A DNA stretch of 64,000 bases from Datisca glomerata (GCA_003255025.1 QANY01009354.1:178224-242223); one strand, 5' to 3'; counted from the stretch's first letter, positions 20,565-32,870 are shown. Program-made: numbers and translations. The notes: generated by a model not told the origin, from the letters alone.

Positions 20565-22683
20565 ATTTCATTTTAGAATAATATGTATTAATATAGAACT
20601 CACCACATCATAGCCAGACAGTGAACATAAGATAGGTGCTTTATTATCATGTGAACAGAAAAGTACTTGCTTTAGTCCTAGGTCCATGTCTATCAGTCCA
20701 ATCTTGTTGGTTCTATAAGTGGTCTTGATCTATTTTTGTTTCCTCACACTTCAAGTTGATGTTGCAAACTCCAACATCATAAAACGTCTAAGTCTATCAT
20801 CTATATTAATAAAATTTCAATCACTTTCAAGCTATTAACAATCAATATGCTACATAATAGAATATATCAAATACAAAAATAATATATTGTTAATGAGGTC
20901 AAGGTAAAGAGGGTGAAGTCTGCATGCACAAGGTGGGGTGGTGATTTTCTAACAATCTAGGCACAACGTTTTCTTGGTTCATGATGATGAACTAACCAAA
21001 ACCAAACCTTAGTATTTAACTGGTTCCTTAAAAAAGTTGACCAAACCACCTATTTCCTAAAATTAAAGATCAAATCCTATTGCCAATGTTTTAATTAGTT
21101 AGATCATATTTAAATCTAGGTATCTATTCCCCACCTCCCCCACAACCACATTCACCAGCAAAAGGACTCCACCCACATCAATTGAGATTCTAATGATACA
21201 ACCACAAATAGATACACAGAGGAATGTCACAAAAGGAATAGTTATACCACCCAAAAGGCAAAGCATGAGTTGTTGTTTACTGCTAAAAACATTAAGAATT
21301 AAGGTAAACATTACATCCATGTCAATCAATTACCAAAAATCACTATACATCTATGATTTCATTCTCATAATCTAGATTGATTATAGTACAAGATTAATCA
21401 AAGATTTAACAAATTGATGTGTAGTGAATTGAAAGAGTTACGAAAGCTAATGGAATTAAGTGATTATTAATTAGTATATTTTTGCAAAGGTGGTTCAAAA
21501 CATAATGGAAAGCTAACTAAAATCCAAAAGAAATCACATAAAAGTAAATTTATTTAGAAACGACTTACCTTAACTCAAAATTTCACACGAAAAGGACTCT
21601 AATTAGGCTAAAAATAAAAATCAACTAATCATCATGAGACTCCATGTAAAAGATCAACAATGGAGTCTTAAAAACACATAATATTGAAATTAAACAAATA
21701 GAAATAACACAAAGCATTATTCACTCATAAATAAATGGAGTCTTGAATAAAAAAATCATCTTTATAGCTCCAACTAAGTGAAGCCTAGAATTTGAAGGTA
21801 GTGTAAAAAATGTAAGAATGGAAGGATTTCGATTTACCTACACCAAATCTCCCACCTGGTGAAAGAGCATGGTGGAGGAAGACACGTGCGAGCTATGAGC
21901 ATCCAAGAATTAAAAAAAGCCTAACATGTTCAATTTGCAAGAAACGTTCTCAGAATGTTATGGGTGAAGATTTGCCAATATACACATGTTTGTTGCGTAA
22001 AACAAAACTTTTTCTAACAAAATTCAGAAACCAACAACCAAACTTAGCTTATAGTATGATTAAATTAAATGAAAATATATGAGTAGCCATTAAAAAACAG
22101 AGATAAAGAGCTATAACACCTCAAACCAACCCCAAAGCGAGTAATATAACAATTGGATGAACCTATACACAAGAATCATATGAATAATCATCCATACCAT
22201 CTCATTAGATTAAACATTCAATTGAAAAAGAACAAAAGAAAATAAAAGCACGTCGAATGAAACTAAATTGCCATGCACGTATAATTTAAAAATGAGTAAA
22301 AATCATATAGAATCAGAGAATCAAGCAATTAATTGGCACATAGTAGAAAAAATAAGAACTTTGAAATTTACATCTATGGAAAAGAATACAACACGAGTTT
22401 CATTCTAATATATAGATATTAGTTTGGTCATCACAGCATCTTTTGCCTTTAATTTACCATCTCATCAGCAACATCCATCACATATTACAATTAGATTTGG
22501 AGGTTGTATTGGCTTTCGATTTTCTATGGCACCTACAGATAATGAATGACGAAGAAGAAAAGTAATGGATGATGATTAGGGCCAAACTTATATTATTCAA
22601 TACAGTTAAAATTGCGTCTCCACAAAAGTAAACAATGAGTTTGCGACCATTTTCTTTTGTTCCCGGGTAAAATATATTGTGAC
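20565..22683. other. AT-rich intergenic sequence
   Basis: No gene, terminal repeat or array supported. Scattered A-rich stretches only. It may be the interior of a CACTA-like element ending at 22818, but the other end was not found. Confidence 0.35.
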
Positions 22684-22818
22684 CAACTAAAAAAGTCATC
22701 GCAATAGGTAGTCTTTAGTGACCAACTAAATAATTGATCGCTAGAAATGGACTTTTAGCAATGAATTTAATTTTACGGCTAAAAGTCTCGTCCCTAAATA
22801 TGGGATTTTATGTAGTAG
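22684..22818. mobile_element. Possible CACTA-type transposon end
   Basis: Two copies of 'gtgaccaactaaa', then 'gatcgctaga', 'cttttagcaatga' and 'ggctaaaagtctcgtcccta', close with 'gggattttatgtagtag'. The pattern of short subterminal gtcgctaaa-like motifs ahead of a terminus complementary to CTACTACATAAAA resembles a CACTA-family right end (consensus CACTACAA). One terminal base differs and no left end was found. Confidence 0.4.
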
Positions 22819-23667
22819 GGGTGGTACCTCAACAATATATTTTAACGATCAAGTCAAAAAAATGTTTTAGTAGAGTAAGAGTACTGAGGGTCAGATATAT
22901 TTAATACAATATTATGTATTACGCACCTCCCATTTATGGAGTTGGAGAGAAGAGATCTAAAAATTATTCCCTGAAATTTGTCTTCGATGATGATCTTGAT
23001 CCTTTAGAAGGTACTATTATGATCCTAGGATATCTTTCTTTATCTCCTAAGTTAGTGGAGATATATTAGGTTAATATCCTAGATACACATGTGATGATTT
23101 TATAAGATTTCTTAAGAACATGGAAACATTCCGTAACGCATAGATCACCGTCATATATAAGATTTGCCATAATAAAAGAAGACCAAAGTGTATCGACCAA
23201 TAATGTATGAAATGATCATGTGTCATTCGACTATCTAATGGGCCTGACTTGCGTCAAATAGTAGAATATTATTTATGATGCCCAAGCCAAACAACCGTTG
23301 CATGAACTTAATTCGAACTCTAGACTCAATTTGCATTTGGCTCCTTCAGAATTACCAAAATAATAAGTGAACAAATATGACAATTTGAACTATTACAAAG
23401 CTAGTAAATTAACCTAACGATATCATTATTAAATAAATGCTTCGTTTTGATCTATGCATCAAATGACGATGTAAAATTAAAAACTTACATGAACGAGATT
23501 ATCAAGATTGTGATATATATATATATATATATATGGTTGTGAGAATAGTGATTAGGATAGTACGATCTTATGATCCTATGAGACACTGGTGATCTGAATT
23601 GTATCATATAGTCACAAATTGATAAGGTCAACATATGATCGTAATTTGAATCGTAGATTCGCATAAA
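22819..23667. other. Intergenic sequence with (TA)n
   Basis: A (TA)n microsatellite occupies about 23511-23534. The sequence 23540-23667 holds several 'gatc', 'gtacgatc' and 'cgtagatt' motifs, which continue across the hAT element at 24643-24700. The hAT probably landed inside another small transposon. Confidence 0.45.
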
Positions 23668-24642
23668 CAGGGCCGACTTCACCACTAGGCGAAGTAGGCC
23701 ACTGCCTAGTGCCCCGGCTAAAGAGAAGGCCCGTTTTTGTTTTGTCCTTTATATGCTTTGTGTTTTATATTTTTTGTCCTTCATTAATCATTTATTATAC
23801 GTAACATTTGTTACATCTTTAAAATAAAAAAGTTGTGTAATCCTGATCATAAAGTAAAAATATCACCATCTTAGTTTAGTTCAAACCCTAAGTTGTGCAA
23901 CTAAACTTATTCTTGTATCTATATAATTCTCTTATTCCTTAAATATAAATACAAAAAATGAATGTTATTTAGCCTCGTAGATTGAGTAAGCTATTATTAT
24001 TTCCAATCAATATTTCTTATTAGTAAAGTGATTTATTTTCAGCTAAACGTAATCCTCGTAATGTCATTTTGTAGCCTTTTGATTTTCTCTCTCAATATAA
24101 CATTCTACCAAGAATTTAAGTTAGTTTTTATTTTAAAGTTAGTGTTAATTACTCCTTAAATATCTTACATCAGAATACTCCTAAACTTTCAAGATATCCA
24201 ATTTAATTTTCAATTTACCTTTTAAATTTGTTTATTGCTCCCTACACCAAAATTAAAATATACCTAAACATTAAGAGTGATTTTACTAATTACGAATTTG
24301 ATTTTTAAATTAGACAACCTAGAAATCTAATATTGTAAACACAGTAAATCACAAATTTAGAACTCTCCATGAATTGTTTCTGTGTTTACTTCTTTTATGA
24401 AATATTGAAAAGATTTCTCCACCTACGTAATAATTTTGTGAAATTATAACAAATTATTTTCTTAAACTTATTTTACTGTGATATTCTTTAACATAAAGAT
24501 TTGAATTTTCAAAATAGTTGTCATTCGCAATCTAGACGAAGAATTTTTTTAATATTTGTATATATATGATTTATAATTAATAATATTGAAAGTTTCATTA
24601 TTATTATCGCCTAGGGCCTCAACTTAGTTTGAGCTGCCCCTG
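23668..24642. mobile_element. hAT-type element with 8-bp target duplication
   Basis: A 975-bp element. Its ends are cagggccgactt and, on the other strand, caggggcagctc, flanked by cgcataaa (23660-23667) and cgcataag (24643-24650), seven of eight identical. 'ggcgaagtaggcc' and 'cgcctagggcct' are subterminal. There is no coding capacity, so it depends on a transposase elsewhere. Confidence 0.85.
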
Positions 24643-24650
24643 CGCATAAG

Positions 24651-25486
24651 ATCACGATCTACTCTATGTTATCCGATCCCGTACACTTCGGTAACTGGGT
24701 GTGGGCTAAAGATCATTAATGTATTTTATTCGGTCTTGATTGAGAATTATTTTAAATAGCGGGAGAACATTAAGAGTAGATCACTTAAAGAAAAGAAATA
24801 AACATAATCAAAGATAAAAAAAATAGTCACCCCCAATTCTAAAATAAAAATATTCAGCACCAAAGACCAAGCCTCCGGCGCCCAATCAAATTTACATGCA
24901 ATGTCCATAAAATTTATATAATATATACCGTATATATTAATAAATTACAATTATATTTAGCTTATACTATATACATTGTATATACAATTGACCATCGGAA
25001 GTAAAATTCTGAAGGTGCCAAAATTTTTTTGGACGTGCAAATTTTAAATTGTAAAATGTGTACAATGACTATTTTTTATTTTTTATACTTGTGAGTATTT
25101 TGATGATTTTTTTAACATGGTCTATTTGTGATCATTACTATTAACATAATACCATTGTACAAATAAAAGCTCATAAAAAGAAAAGTAAAATAAGGATTTT
25201 GTTTTGATGAAACTATAATAAAAAACATAAATAATAGCGTAAAGAAGACTGAAAATCCATCCTGCCATAAGTAAAACAAAAGAATTTCATATTTGCATTA
25301 TCCATCCAGACTCTGGAGGACGAGAGTCTGATAGAATCATGCATGTTTATTTTTGTTTTAATATAGGATTCTCTTCATTTGTAAACAAAATATATTTGTT
25401 TTCTGATATAGGTGATGATTTTAAAATAGGATTCTTTCAAGTTGTAAATATCATATATATATTTTTTCTTATACAGGCGATGATGA
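24651..25486. other. Intergenic or intronic sequence left of the interrupted frame
   Basis: Contains an imperfect ~75-bp direct repeat (near 25358-25420 and 25424-25490). Each copy ends in 'gata(t/c)a(c)agg(t/c)gatgat', so two alternative AG splice-acceptor contexts precede the acidic frame. No other gene evidence. Confidence 0.4.
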
Positions 25487-25602
25487 GTTTGAAAATTTAG
25501 AGAAAGAAAAAGATATAGAATACATGAATTAAGTGATGATCAAAACTTCAATGGTGCTTGTAGCTCCAAAGATATGAATGACGTCTCCATTAAAGATATT
25601 GG
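25487..25602 (+). pseudogene. Left part of an interrupted acidic C-terminal exon
   Basis: After 'ttatacag' (25486) an open frame encodes an acidic, Asp/Glu/Asn-rich tail. It contains a +1-type frame change near 25525, then continues SDDQNFNGACSSKD up to the LTR boundary. The 5-bp attgg (25598-25602) is repeated as gttgg on the far side of the retrotransposon at 45413. Reading across the insertion gives one continuous frame that ends at 45500-45502. I do not recognise the protein. Acidic tails of this type end several plant transposase-derived and regulatory proteins, but there is no domain to support either. Confidence 0.45.
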
Positions 25603-26210
25603 TGTATGCACAAATTTCGTTATCAGGAAAATCGAACAACAAAAATTGATGGACAAATATAATTTTTGTATTGATAATTTGAATGAGTATAATCTCTATT
25701 TATGAATTCTTTACAAAAGAATAATCCTCTGATTCTTCTCCTATAATAAACCTTAATTCGAGGCTTGATAGTGAATTTCTCAGATTGAAAGTTTAATCTT
25801 CTACGCTTGTGATGGTAAAAGACTCGGATGAGTTCTTCTTGAATCTCTAGGCTTCAAGCTTGTTTAAAGATCAATCGAACTCGTTGTGTAACTTGAATGT
25901 CTTGAACTTGAAATGGCATTTTGTAGAATTCTTGAAATTCTTCTCTCTGAACTCTGGAGTTTCTTCAGGTAATTTTACTGGTTATTTAAGATGACACGTG
26001 TCACCATTTTATTTGATACATTGCGTCATCGAGACACGTGATATTTTCTCATTTTCCATCAAATAAAGCTTTGTCCAATCCCTTCTTGACACTTGGCATA
26101 ATTTGACTGATCTTTAAAGATTACATGTAGTAACTTTTGATTGATCAATCATAGACCCACCAACTTATAATGTGGTGAACTGTGATTGGTCTAAAATTTC
26201 ATGTCCAACA
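25603..26210 (-). repeat. 3' LTR of the PMD-bearing gypsy element
   Basis: 608 bp, starting TGTTGGACATGAAATTTTAG on the minus strand and ending CATACA. It matches the 5' LTR at 44708-45412 closely but lacks ~95 bp corresponding to 45075-45170, including that copy's 'cacctatttatagag' TATA-like region. Confidence 0.85.
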
Positions 26211-26223
26211 AATGCCCTCTCGA
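26211..26223 (-). other. Polypurine tract of the gypsy element
   Basis: The minus strand reads tcgagagggcatt immediately before TGTTGGAC. A purine-rich 'gagagggcat' next to the LTR is common in plant gypsy elements and agrees with the minus orientation. Confidence 0.75.
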
Positions 26224-27585
26224 GACTTGATCACAACATGATTAGGGTGTGGTGAGTGAACGAGTTTCGAATTTTGAGATTGAATTTACCCATTTTTTTG
26301 TGATTATTCTTATCTTCAATGAGATTAATTTCAAATCGATAACTTAAACAAATTTGGCAAAGTGATAAACATATGAATTTGATCCCTCTAGCAATTTGGA
26401 TAATTTGGTAAGCTAATAATCTCTTCATCTCTTTTTTCTAAGAGAAAAATTGAAACAATCCAATTTTCTTCACAAAAGTAGGGTGTGACATTAGATCAAC
26501 GGATCCACTAAAACCTGGCCCAAATAAATTTCTAACTGAATGAGGATGATTTGAGCTGAAATTCTATAAGAAAAAGTCTCTTTTCCTTATGGGGTTGACG
26601 AATTCTGCATCAGAAATAACAGGGTGCTCGATTTGGCTAATTTCATCATCATCACCAGTAGGAGCAAGAAAATTGAGATCTAAAAATTATAATTTTGACT
26701 GAGCTTGCTTCAATTGGGAGATAATTAACTATTTATCCAGTGCTTGAAGAAATTAAACTCAAATCGCTTGAAAAAAGATTATAGTTATCTTAAAAATATA
26801 TCCAGTGTTTGTCTTCAGGACCGTAAGTTGTGAGAAATTTTCTATCCTCACAAATTTTGAACTGTATAGACAACTACACAATCTCTTCTCGTCATCTATT
26901 TGGACTCTCCAAAATTTAAATTTCAAAATCGGAGATATTGTTCTCTCAAAGACTCAAAGTACAGTCCATCACAATTAGCACTCTTTAGTCTCACAAAAAA
27001 AAAATAGGAAAGCATACGCCAGTCCTTGAGCTCTATAAATATCAGACTATTCTCTCTTGTAGCCGCACGAAGAATTAAACTCCCTGGTTAGAACCATTAA
27101 AGGGTCTCAATGGTTTGGACTTGAGTAGGTTAAAAAAAGACATACAACCTTGACAAAAATGATGTTCCGCAGAATATATGACCCATGCTCCTTTAAATTT
27201 CATGAGTGGCGTAGCTACCAAAATTAATGCAGTTAATTATATCTCTCTTAGAAATTAGTTAACTACCTCTCATTTTATTCTAGAATTCTTCTTATTCCTA
27301 GGTCATAGGTCAGTCTGTCATTCTTTCCTCAAATGCTCTTCATGGGTCCAACATTAGCTCTCTTTTTTTTATTTTTTATTTTAAATTTCCTTAACATACA
27401 AGTGAACATGTGTCCTTGCAAAACTAAGAACAAAACGTTCTGAAACATTGGTCAAGATAGTGCTTCGTTTTCTTTTCTTTCTTGTTTTATTTCTCATATA
27501 GCCTTTTTTGTCTTAATCATGATAGGCGGTGGAAACCATTAATCACAATTGGGAAGATATATTTTGTCACAGTTTGGTTTCAAAA
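26224..27585. other. Non-coding region between the gypsy 3' LTR and the PMD gene
   Basis: No protein similarity. On the plus strand this is the upstream region of the PMD gene and may hold its promoter. I see no single convincing TATA box or start site. Confidence 0.4.
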
Positions 27586-28129
27586 GTAGAAAAATAGGAT
27601 GGTTTGGTTTGGTGTTCAATTTTTGTGAAAAAATCGCATCGAACTGAACCAAATCGCAGTTCTATATAAGCCCATTTGCCCTAATTTCCCCCTTCACTTC
27701 ACGTAGCCTCACCCTCTTTATCAGTTAGCCTCGTCTCTCTCTCTTCATATCTGTTTCTTTCTCTCAATGTCTCTCACTTTCTCTGTCTATCTCTGTGTGT
27801 CTCTAAGACCTAAATTGTATCTTTTTTCTATGTATTCTTTGTTGTTTCTGTAAATATTTTGTATTCTCAGTTGAAAAACAAATCTGTCAAAGACTTAGTT
27901 GAGATTGATGTTGGTTTTATATGTGTTGCTGATTTGGTTGAGATTTGTTAGAAATTAGATTAAGATTTGGTTGAAATTTGATGAATTTTTCTACTTTGCT
28001 TTTCATCATACGGTTTGGTTCAGTTTGTATTATTTTTTAGCGGTTCTGTTCAGTTCAGTTTTTGAACATTGAGCGGTTCGGTTCGGTAAAACCCTTAAAT
28101 GGAGCCGAACCGAACCGCTTACACCCCTA
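27586..28129. mobile_element. hAT-like MITE, left end degenerate
   Basis: The right end reads taggggtgtaagcggttcgg on the opposite strand and is preceded by repeated 'gaaccgaacc' motifs. The left side has 'ggtttggtttggtg' and 'cgaactgaaccaaatcg', but a matching terminus or TSD was not found. It contains a 'tctctctc' pyrimidine tract near 27730-27805. Confidence 0.55.
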
Positions 28130-28559
28130 GTTAAAATAGTAAGATCTTTCGCTCTTCTATTTCTTCACTTCCATTCTTTTTTTATCCTTTGATTACTGTT
28201 TCTTCTTTTACACAGGTCAGGAAACTAAGCACCAAGTCGTGGAAGAGAAGAAAAATAATTGTCATTGACATAGCTACTTTAATTATATCTCTATTGATGC
28301 GGCTTATGCTGCAGCGATCTCATTTTCTTTGTTCATGACCAAAGAGTTGTTCAAAATTTTCTTCTTCTTTTTGAATTGTCCTTCACCAATAGTAACTACA
28401 TCTTGAGGTCGTCTTCCATCTTCACGTTTCAGGTGACTCCTTTATTATTTTTCTATCTTTTTTAACTTGTCTTAGTTATCTATGATTATATATGAGTCAA
28501 TCAAACTATTGTTGTCTTTGTTTGTGAACGTTATAAACCCAAATGTAGTGAAATCCTCT
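28130..28559. other. 5' flank of the PMD gene
   Basis: Intron- or leader-like T-rich sequence. No supported open frame. Confidence 0.35.
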
Positions 28560-29235
28560 ACTTTTAGTGGCCATTTGATCTTTCCCTGCAATCGCGTTTT
28601 CCTAAAGTGTGAGGGTTTCCTTCGCCGACTTTGGTGATGACACCTTTTCCCGCAGTGGCGTTCCCCTAGAGTGTGAGGGTTTCCTTATTCGACTTTGGTG
28701 ATGACACCTTTTCCTGCAGTGGCGTTCCCCCAGAGTGTGAGGGTTTCCTTCACCAACTTTGGTGATGACACCTTTTCCTGCAATGGGGTTTCCCTAGAGT
28801 GCGAGGGTTTCCTTCGCCGACTTTGGTGACGATACTTTTTTCTATAATGGCGTTCCCCCAGAGTGCGAGGGTTTCCTTTATCGACTTTGGTGATGACACA
28901 TTTTTTCACCAGTGGTGTTCCCCCAGAGTGCGAGGGTTTCCTTCACCGACTTTAGTGACGACCACCTTGTCTCGCAGTGGCGTTCCCCCAGAATGTGAGG
29001 GTTTCCTTCGACGACTTTGGTGATGACCACCTTTTCTCCCAGTGGCGCTCCCCCAGAGTGCGAGGGTTTCCTTTGCTGACTTTGGTGTCGACCACCTTTT
29101 CTCGCAGTGGCTTTCCCCCATAGAGCGAGGGTTTTCTTTGCCGACTTTGGTGTCGACCACCTTTTCTCGCAGTGGCTTTCCCCCATAGTGTCAGGGTTTC
29201 CTTCACCGACTTTGGTGACGACCACCTTTTGTGTT
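28560..29235. repeat. 64-65-bp minisatellite, about 10 copies
   Basis: 'gagggtttcctt' recurs at 28611, 28675, 28739, 28803, 28867, 28932, 28997, 29062, 29127 and (as 'cagggtttcctt') 29192, a period of 64 then 65 bp. Units read roughly 'cgactttggtgatgac(ca)cctttt', then 'cagtggcgttcccccagagtg'. The minus strand is open in several frames across the array because each unit lacks stops. The resulting 74-129 residue frames are repeat artefacts. It sits just upstream of the first recognisable PMD exon and may be transcribed as leader or intron. Confidence 0.9.
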
Positions 29236-29292
29236 TTCTTGATTATGGTTTTTACACAATGTACCAATTTCTCATGATTTTCTTATTATCAG

Positions 29293-31239
29293 GTTCATCA
29301 TTTCCTTTTTGCCCATTATGGTATTTTTCAAAGATTTGTGTCCTCAAAGAAGCGATATTTATCCATTGTCCAAAATCCCGATGCTGCTGCTGAGAGCGAG
29401 CATCTATTATGTGTGCATGATCTTGTACTTGGTAGGTTTGCCAGATCATGGTTACTAATGGATAAATCCGACAACCTGTCAGAGTGGTCAGTTGGTCATT
29501 CTCTTCCAGCCCTAGCTCCTCCACTCGATGTTGGTTCCTTTAGTCATCGTTTCATAATAAACCTTTTAATCATGATGTTGAGCTGACACTCGATCGACGT
29601 ATAATTTTTGGTGAAATACGATGGGGATCATTCTTCAAGATGAATGGAGAATTCACCCATATTCCATATTATTAGGAATGGCTCGAGGATGTGCTTGCCC
29701 TTTGTGAAAATGATTTACATAATGCACATATATTTCAAGCCGTTATTGGGTCCTTGTATACATATGATCGCACTAACAATGTTCTTCGAGCTTTTTGTGA
29801 GGCTTGGTGCTCACGTAGTAACACACTCCAAACATCTGTTAGGGAGATGTCCATTTCACTTTGGGATTTATTTCGGTTTGGTGGTCTTCCTATCAGTGGG
29901 AAATTCTATGATAAAGTTATCCTTGTTCCAACAGACTTCTTTCACCCAACAACAAAGGATTTCTTCTATAGTGTTGTGAGCATCTATTCATTGCATATTA
30001 TCTTCTGCACACTATGAAGTATGATCAAGCATAAGTATCTGTTGACAAGTGGATATCTTTTTGGTTTAGAGGGGAGCTAAGGTGTGCAAAATCACTTGCT
30101 CGAAAGTCCAAAAAACCTTCTCATCCTCGATCTACCCATAATCCTATAGGTGTGCTGGAATGTATGAAAATTTGGTCTGAAGATGACAAAAAACCATTTT
30201 GTGACATTGGGATGGAAGATGGATTGAGAGAACAAACGTATCTAGCTGCGTTTCTTTCTTGTTGGCTTTATGTATTTGCTCTTCCACAAGGGGGTCCAAA
30301 TTTTATCCATCATACTACTTTCAAGGTTGTTAGTTTAATGATGATAGAAGAATAATTTAGTCTTCCACTGCCAGTTTTAACCTACATCTATCATGGATTG
30401 AACAAAGTCGCCCGCGCTCCTTGTCTAGTTGGTCGATCCAGTGCTTGTTTTCCCATACATGATATCTATGGTTGGTTGGCACATTACTTTCAAACACATT
30501 ATAAAACTCCTCTCGATGCTGTTTGCCCAGCAATGAGTGCATATTCTAGAGAGGGAGGTGCTATTTACTTTGATGAGCGTGAGGCACGAGAGCTAATAAA
30601 TGGAGGTAGGAGCATAAATTGGCATGCAAACTTATATGTCAAGAATAGACATATACAAATGGTTGACGATGGTATCTTTTCACATTCGAAACTAGTATAC
30701 TTTATCAACAATCGGTCATGTTATTTGTCGATGCGTCGTGATGATATTTTCCTTGTGGAGTCCTACAGTCCTTATTGATTTGGTAGACAGTTCGACCTTT
30801 ATCAAGATATCCCTATTGATTTGTCGAGAGACGTACACTCGACCTCTTTGGATGTTGTCTTGAAGTTTTGACATAATTGTACTCAGACACCAACAATGTC
30901 AAAGGTCTTTTTTCCAGCATGTATCCTTGATACTCGTGATTGGTCCACACTGAGATATAAAACTTGGTGGCCTAAGAAACATTGCACATATTTATCAGAT
31001 GGCTTGGATAGCTTAGTATCAAGTACATCTGCTGCACCATCCAAGCCCAAAAGAACCAAGAATGCCCATGATGAAAATAATTTTGGTGGCAAGGATCTTC
31101 GCTTGCTTGAAGTGGAAGATGTACATCAAGAGGCTATAGCTCCGTTAAATGTCAACACTGCTCCATCTAATTCAAATGGTAAGAAAAAGAATAATAAATT
31201 TCATTGTCTTTCCTTTCTCATTTTTAATTACTTATTTAC

Positions 31240-31309
<70 letters not shown>

Positions 31310-31939
31310 TCTCTAGGAGAGCCCTTTTTCGATGCTGGAAGTCATAGTAATGATGAACGACATTGGAAACGACATAGAAGAACCAAGCCGACCAATCCTG
31401 CAATGGAGAATGTTTTTGAAAATGCACCAAGTGCTTCCGTCTTTCCTAAACATGTTGATACTTTGATAACCATTCTTATTTTACTTCTTTTGATAAGCTT
31501 TTAATGACCTTGCCATCTTCATCATCATCATAATTCATTTTTTTAAGTTAAGAAACTTGGCACTGCAGTAGAAGATTGGTGTGAATGTAGTTCTGACATT
31601 TAGTCATGTCTCTGTCGTCAGCCCTGATCCCTTTGACATTACCACCAAGCAAGTTGAATGTCGCGCCATTCCTATGGTTTTTGATAGTAACCATAAGAAG
31701 CTTGTGACTCATCCTAAAGCATTTGAGTTTTGTGCCGACAATGTGAAAGCCACCCTTCGTCGCCAAACAACTACAGCGATGTGAGAGAGTATTCATCAGA
31801 AGATCATACTTACTCCATTTACTAAAGTTTCTTATCTCGGGGCCGAGGTGTTGAAGATTTTTTATGCTATATAGGAAACCAATACCATGGACATTAGGCG
31901 ACTTCAGAAGTTGGTTTGTGGCTATTTTCAACAGGCCAT
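29293..31939 (+). pseudogene. Plant mobile domain (PMD) gene, 5' and central part, broken
   Basis: PMD proteins form a plant family related to MAIN and MAIL1. Host members act in the nucleus in silencing and genome integrity, and relatives are carried by transposons. An exon probably starts after 'ttatcag' at 29292. Recognisable blocks in order are VQNPDAAAESEHLL, WGSFFKMNGEFTHIPYY, EWLEDVLALCENDLHNA, FCEAWCSRSNTLQTS, MSISLWDLFRFGGLPISG, KWISFWFRGELRCAKSL, TYLAAFLSCWLYVFALP, FPIHDIYGWLAHYF and FGRQFDLYQDIPIDL. Breaks are a frame change near 29553, tag at 29673-29675 in place of a conserved Trp, a frame change near 29960, a break near 30355 and tga at 30776-30778 just before FGRQF. An intron (31179-31316) remains. 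The frame continues into a Gln/Leu-rich coiled-coil-like segment cut at 31939 by the CACTA-like element. It lies antisense to the surrounding gypsy element. Confidence 0.85.
31179..31316 (+). other. Intron of the PMD gene with (ATT)n
   Basis: Donor 'aaatg|gtaag' at 31179 and acceptor 'ttctctag' at 31315-31316 bracket a (ATT)n microsatellite (31234-31308). Exon sequence resumes with GEPFFDAGSH, as in PMD C-terminal regions. The long poly-isoleucine stretch obtained by reading through is an artefact of the intron. Confidence 0.7.
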
Positions 31940-31984
31940 CACTACAATAATCATGTGTTGTCATAGCATAACACGATTGCATTT

Positions 31985-32860
31985 TTCTCCAAAGCGCAAT
32001 AAAAAACTAAATCACGAAATGACTTTCACGAAGACCCGTACGTCTCTCTACTTTACCAAATGAAAAATTCTCTTAACCCCGTCTCTTACAATAACTCTCT
32101 CTATCACAATAGCTCTTCTTACCAATGACAGCTCTTTTGAAGCTCACAGTATCCTGCCTTTCTCATAGTATCTATCTCTTCACAATAGCTCTATTCACTA
32201 ATGAGAGCTCTCTTGAAGCTTATAGTAGCTCGCATCTCTCTCTGTAGCTTTCATCCCCGGTTTCTCTCCCTCACAGCTCTCACTTTCTCAGTCTGTCCCC
32301 AACTATTTACTAGTTCGATTCACAGCTCAGAACTAGAGGTAGGGTTTCATTCTCAAATTGTTGTTTTATTTAGGTGTTTTTGGTCTGATTTTGTGATTTT
32401 GAGTTTTTCTAAGTTGATTAAGGTCCGTGTTTTTTATTTCTGGGCATGAGTAAGTTTTGAAATGAAAACTCCTAATTTATTATCAATCAACAATTTATTC
32501 TGTTCCTAAGGTTTTGGGAGTAGCCCGTGCCGTCTCGAATCAACTCGTGGCTTAGAATTTTTGCCATTCTCTGATGTGATTTTCATGGGTTAGGGCTTGG
32601 AAATATTTAAAGCTTTGGCCCTTCAGTGGAGATCGAATTCAATAACCCGACTGTCATTTCTCCACTATCCGTCAAGGATGGTTAGTTTGAAGAATTTCAG
32701 TGAGAAAATTATTCGCTGTCATTCCAGGTAAACTCTTATCCTACATTTTTCAAAATACTCAAATTAGGTCCTTCGATTTTTCACCCTTTTCCTTTCCAGT
32801 GCTCACACTTTCAGATTCAAGGATTTCCTCTACTTCCATCTCTAATATGCCACAGATTGT
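31985..32860. other. Interior of CACTA-like element: pyrimidine-rich, leader-like sequence
   Basis: A ~95-bp imperfect direct repeat ('cacaatagctct.ttcac.aatgacagctct..tgaagct') occurs at about 32105 and 32172. It is followed by CT-rich and then T-rich sequence that resembles a plant 5' leader with a first intron. It may be a captured host gene fragment. No protein can be named. Confidence 0.35.
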
Positions 32861-32870
32861 CTGATATATG

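Noticed and set aside
28878..29267. Minus-strand open frame of 129 residues with repeated Lys/Trp/Gly-rich units
   Set aside because: It is a product of the 64-65-bp minisatellite, open in several frames at once, with a period that shifts frame from unit to unit.
31233..31308. Poly-isoleucine segment in a 202-residue open frame
   Set aside because: It is an (ATT)n microsatellite inside an intron with clear GT and AG borders, not coding.
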